Shown here one piece after another: positions 6,190 to 7,432 of a DNA stretch of 7,432 nt. Source of the stretch: Candidatus Poribacteria bacterium (GTDB taxonomy: Bacteria; Poribacteria; WGA-4E; DTYX01); NCBI GenBank assembly GCA_012961655.1, contig DTYX01001187.1, positions 1-7,432 on the forward strand. The letters run 5' to 3'. Numbering within the stretch: the first letter of the stretch is position 1; each line of letters opens with the position of its first letter. The translations under genes and the position numbers were made by a program. The notes under the pieces were generated by a model. The model was not told where the DNA came from and did not search any database. It was given only the letters and a program-made list of their open reading frames with translations.

Positions 6190-6320
6190 TGATTGTCAGG
6201 AATTTTCTCCTTTTTACGTTTTACGTTTCATTCAAGGCATATTCAAGTCCTTCAATACCCATCTGCCGCATATACATTCTACGGTAAAATCATCCTGTAT
6301 TAAGCTGATGTCTTTTTACT
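6190..6320. other. Short intergenic stretch with an ACGTTT repeat
   Basis: No gene is visible. Near 6214-6229 the motif TTTTACGTTTTACGTTTC repeats ACGTTT, a simple AT-rich tract just after the dehydrogenase stop. It lacks a GC stem and is not a recognisable terminator. Confidence 0.3.
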
Positions 6321-6592
6321 CTAGCTGGATTGGCTATCTTCAATTGATTTATCCGCTTGTTCTAATTCACGCGTCAGGAAGAAATTGAGAACTGTACGTA
6401 TAGCTATAATAGCGGCCAATGGCCAAGTTTAATTCGACTCTGCATAATTTCTCTGTAATCTAATTTTGAAAATAAAGCATGTCGAAAGTATATCCAAATA
6501 GCTTGCAGAGAGCCAATAATAATAATTAAGGCTGCTGCTCCTTCGGCAAAGTATGCGGCATATTGAGCCATTATCTTTACAACTTCATGCAT
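6321..6592 (-). pseudogene. DUF1622 family membrane protein, broken by an internal frameshifting deletion
   Basis: From ATG 6592 the frame encodes 62 residues: a short N-terminus, one membrane helix (about residues 16-36, AAALIIIIGSLQAIWIYF) and the family-like RIKLGHW. It then meets a TAG at 6404-6406. One base out of phase, starting at 6416, the sequence AAIIAIRTVLNFFLTREL, the C-terminus of DUF1622 proteins, continues to a stop at 6321-6323. The middle part that normally carries a second membrane segment (roughly 30 residues by my memory of the family) is missing. At the join lies TTGGCC twice in seven bases (6414-6419 and 6421-6426), suggesting loss by slippage at a short repeat. The start has GGAGAGGT (6601-6608, complement) 8 bases upstream, so it was recently a real gene. 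It lies 115 bases after the disulfide oxidoreductase on the same strand and was probably in one operon. Confidence 0.75.
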
Positions 6593-6707
6593 CGGGTGTT
6601 ACCTCTCCAAATCACGTCGTCTGAACCACCACATTCATTTCGATTTTCCCGTCCAAGAGAAGTGGTCTTCGGGGAACAAAACATACGGGACATTGTTACT
6701 GAGTCAA

Positions 6708-7352
6708 TCATGTTGTTTGCGTCTTCATGACATTCTCAACAAACAGCGTCTCAGGCAAAGCGCCTTCAAACTGAATCTCCTCATTTAAGATTATCTTAGG
6801 TACAGCCATAACCCTGTATTTCTGCGTCAGATGTGGAAACTCAGCCGATTCCACCATATCGGCGGTGATAAGGTCGCTTTCTATAGCCAATTTGTGGGCT
6901 AAACTGACCGCCTGTGAACAGTAGGGACAGGTCAAGGTGACGAATACCTGTATATGCACAGGTCTCTTGAGCTTCTGAAGTTCTTTCTGCGTATTTTGGG
7001 AAAGATTGGATTCCTCTGTTGAAACGGTAGATATCGCCTCGACAAGGGACATGAATTCGTATCCCATCGGTATGCCGTAGAACCTCACCCCATAGTCCTT
7101 TTCACCTTCAACTACAACAGCCGGGATTTTATCAATTTTGTATTCCTCGACCTTCTGCTTATCCTGTACAAAATCGTAGACCTCCACATCGATTTTGTCG
7201 GAAAGAGAAGCGACTTCCTCCATCAGTTCCCTTGTCTCTTGGCAATACATGCACTCCATCTCTTGAGTGAAAACGATTAGCTTGACTTTTCCATCAAGGT
7301 TTTCAAAGTGCTGCTTGACATGTTCTTTGTCCGCGTCTTTTAAAAATGGCAT
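6708..7352 (-). CDS. Protein disulfide oxidoreductase (two-domain glutaredoxin-like protein)
   Basis: A 214-residue cytoplasmic protein made of two thioredoxin folds in tandem, the architecture of PDO proteins of archaea and some bacteria, which reduce, form or rearrange disulfides, often fed by a thioredoxin reductase. Domain 1 (about 1-115) has the redox pair Cys34 and Cys37 in ECMYC and the cis-proline Pro77 (KIPAVV). Domain 2 (about 125-214) has Cys142 and Cys145 in TCPYC and cis-Pro185 (AVPKI). Both active sites are intact. There is no signal peptide, so it should act in the cytoplasm. The start ATG at 7352 has GGAGGT (7360-7365, complement) 7 bases upstream. The DUF1622 remnant follows in the same direction. 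No reductase partner is in the window. Length and fold fit the family well. Confidence 0.92.
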   Translation of the reverse strand: MPFLKDADKEHVKQHFENLDGKVKLIVFTQEMECMYCQETRELMEEVASLSDKIDVEVYDFVQDKQKVEEYKIDKIPAVVVEGEKDYGVRFYGIPMGYEFMSLVEAISTVSTEESNLSQNTQKELQKLKRPVHIQVFVTLTCPYCSQAVSLAHKLAIESDLITADMVESAEFPHLTQKYRVMAVPKIILNEEIQFEGALPETLFVENVMKTQTT

Positions 7353-7377
7353 TTACTTTACCTCCATCTAAAATTGT

Positions 7378-7392
7378 GTTTTCATTGAAAAC
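7378..7392. promoter_or_regulatory. Small palindrome upstream of the disulfide oxidoreductase
   Basis: GTTTTC (7378-7383) and GAAAAC (7387-7392) form a perfect 6-base inverted repeat with a 3-base spacer, 26 bases before the start codon in the AT-rich upstream region. It could be an operator or a leader hairpin, but such an AT-rich repeat can arise by chance. I could not place a convincing -35/-10 pair here. Confidence 0.25.
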
Positions 7393-7432
7393 AGTGCTCT
7401 TTTAAATTTTTTAAGTTTAACACGATTTTCTG

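Noticed and set aside
6179..6388. A 69-codon plus-strand ORF after the dehydrogenase
   Set aside because: It overlaps the end of the dehydrogenase and runs antisense through the DUF1622 remnant, which has clear family similarity on the other strand.
1..7432. CRISPR array, tRNA, rRNA or intact transposon
   Set aside because: No regularly spaced repeats, no cloverleaf or rRNA-like sequence seen by eye, and no transposase. The only mobile trace is the short RT fragment at 2088-2165.

Overview
The window reads as a chromosomal segment of a free-living or host-associated bacterium of moderate GC, with genes on both strands. It holds five intact protein genes, two or three gene remnants, and several clear regulatory signals. 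The mix fits an uncultured environmental lineage such as Candidatus Poribacteria or a relative: an enolase-superfamily sugar-acid dehydratase, a TM0436-like zinc dehydrogenase, a secreted PhoPQ-activated-pathogenicity-related protein, a FlgD-like C-terminal secretion or sorting domain and a two-domain glutaredoxin-like protein. That lineage is an impression from gene content, not something the sequence proves.

Layout, left to right. Positions 195-1499 (minus) encode a secreted alpha/beta-hydrolase-like protein of the PhoPQ-activated pathogenicity-related family, followed by a strong intrinsic terminator at 86-113. Positions 1500-2093 are non-coding or degenerate: a probable leader and promoter for that gene, then about 400 bases of unassigned sequence. 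At 2088-2282 (plus) a short open frame joins the N-terminus of a group II intron-type reverse transcriptase to the last 38 residues of a FlgD-like domain, a mosaic of two gene remnants. Positions 2351-3514 (minus) encode a mandelate racemase/muconate lactonizing enzyme homologue closest to L-rhamnonate dehydratase. It has a near-consensus sigma-70 promoter with a 27-base palindrome directly upstream. Divergent from it, 3724-4893 (plus) encodes a class I/II PLP aminotransferase starting at TTG, and 5086-6189 (plus) a zinc-dependent medium-chain dehydrogenase. Positions 6321-6592 (minus) are a DUF1622 membrane-protein gene broken by an internal frameshifting deletion. Positions 6708-7352 (minus) encode a protein disulfide oxidoreductase (double glutaredoxin) that lies upstream of the broken gene and was probably co-transcribed with it.

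How the parts may work together: the divergent dehydratase / aminotransferase / dehydrogenase block looks like a small catabolic cluster for a sugar acid or polyol, with the shared 203-base intergenic region carrying its control signals. The substrate cannot be read from sequence. The window also shows at least two decay events (the RT/FlgD mosaic and the DUF1622 deletion). I did not find a convincing new defence or mobile system. The most original observations are the mosaic ORF, the deletion pseudogene and the palindrome-plus-promoter in front of the dehydratase.
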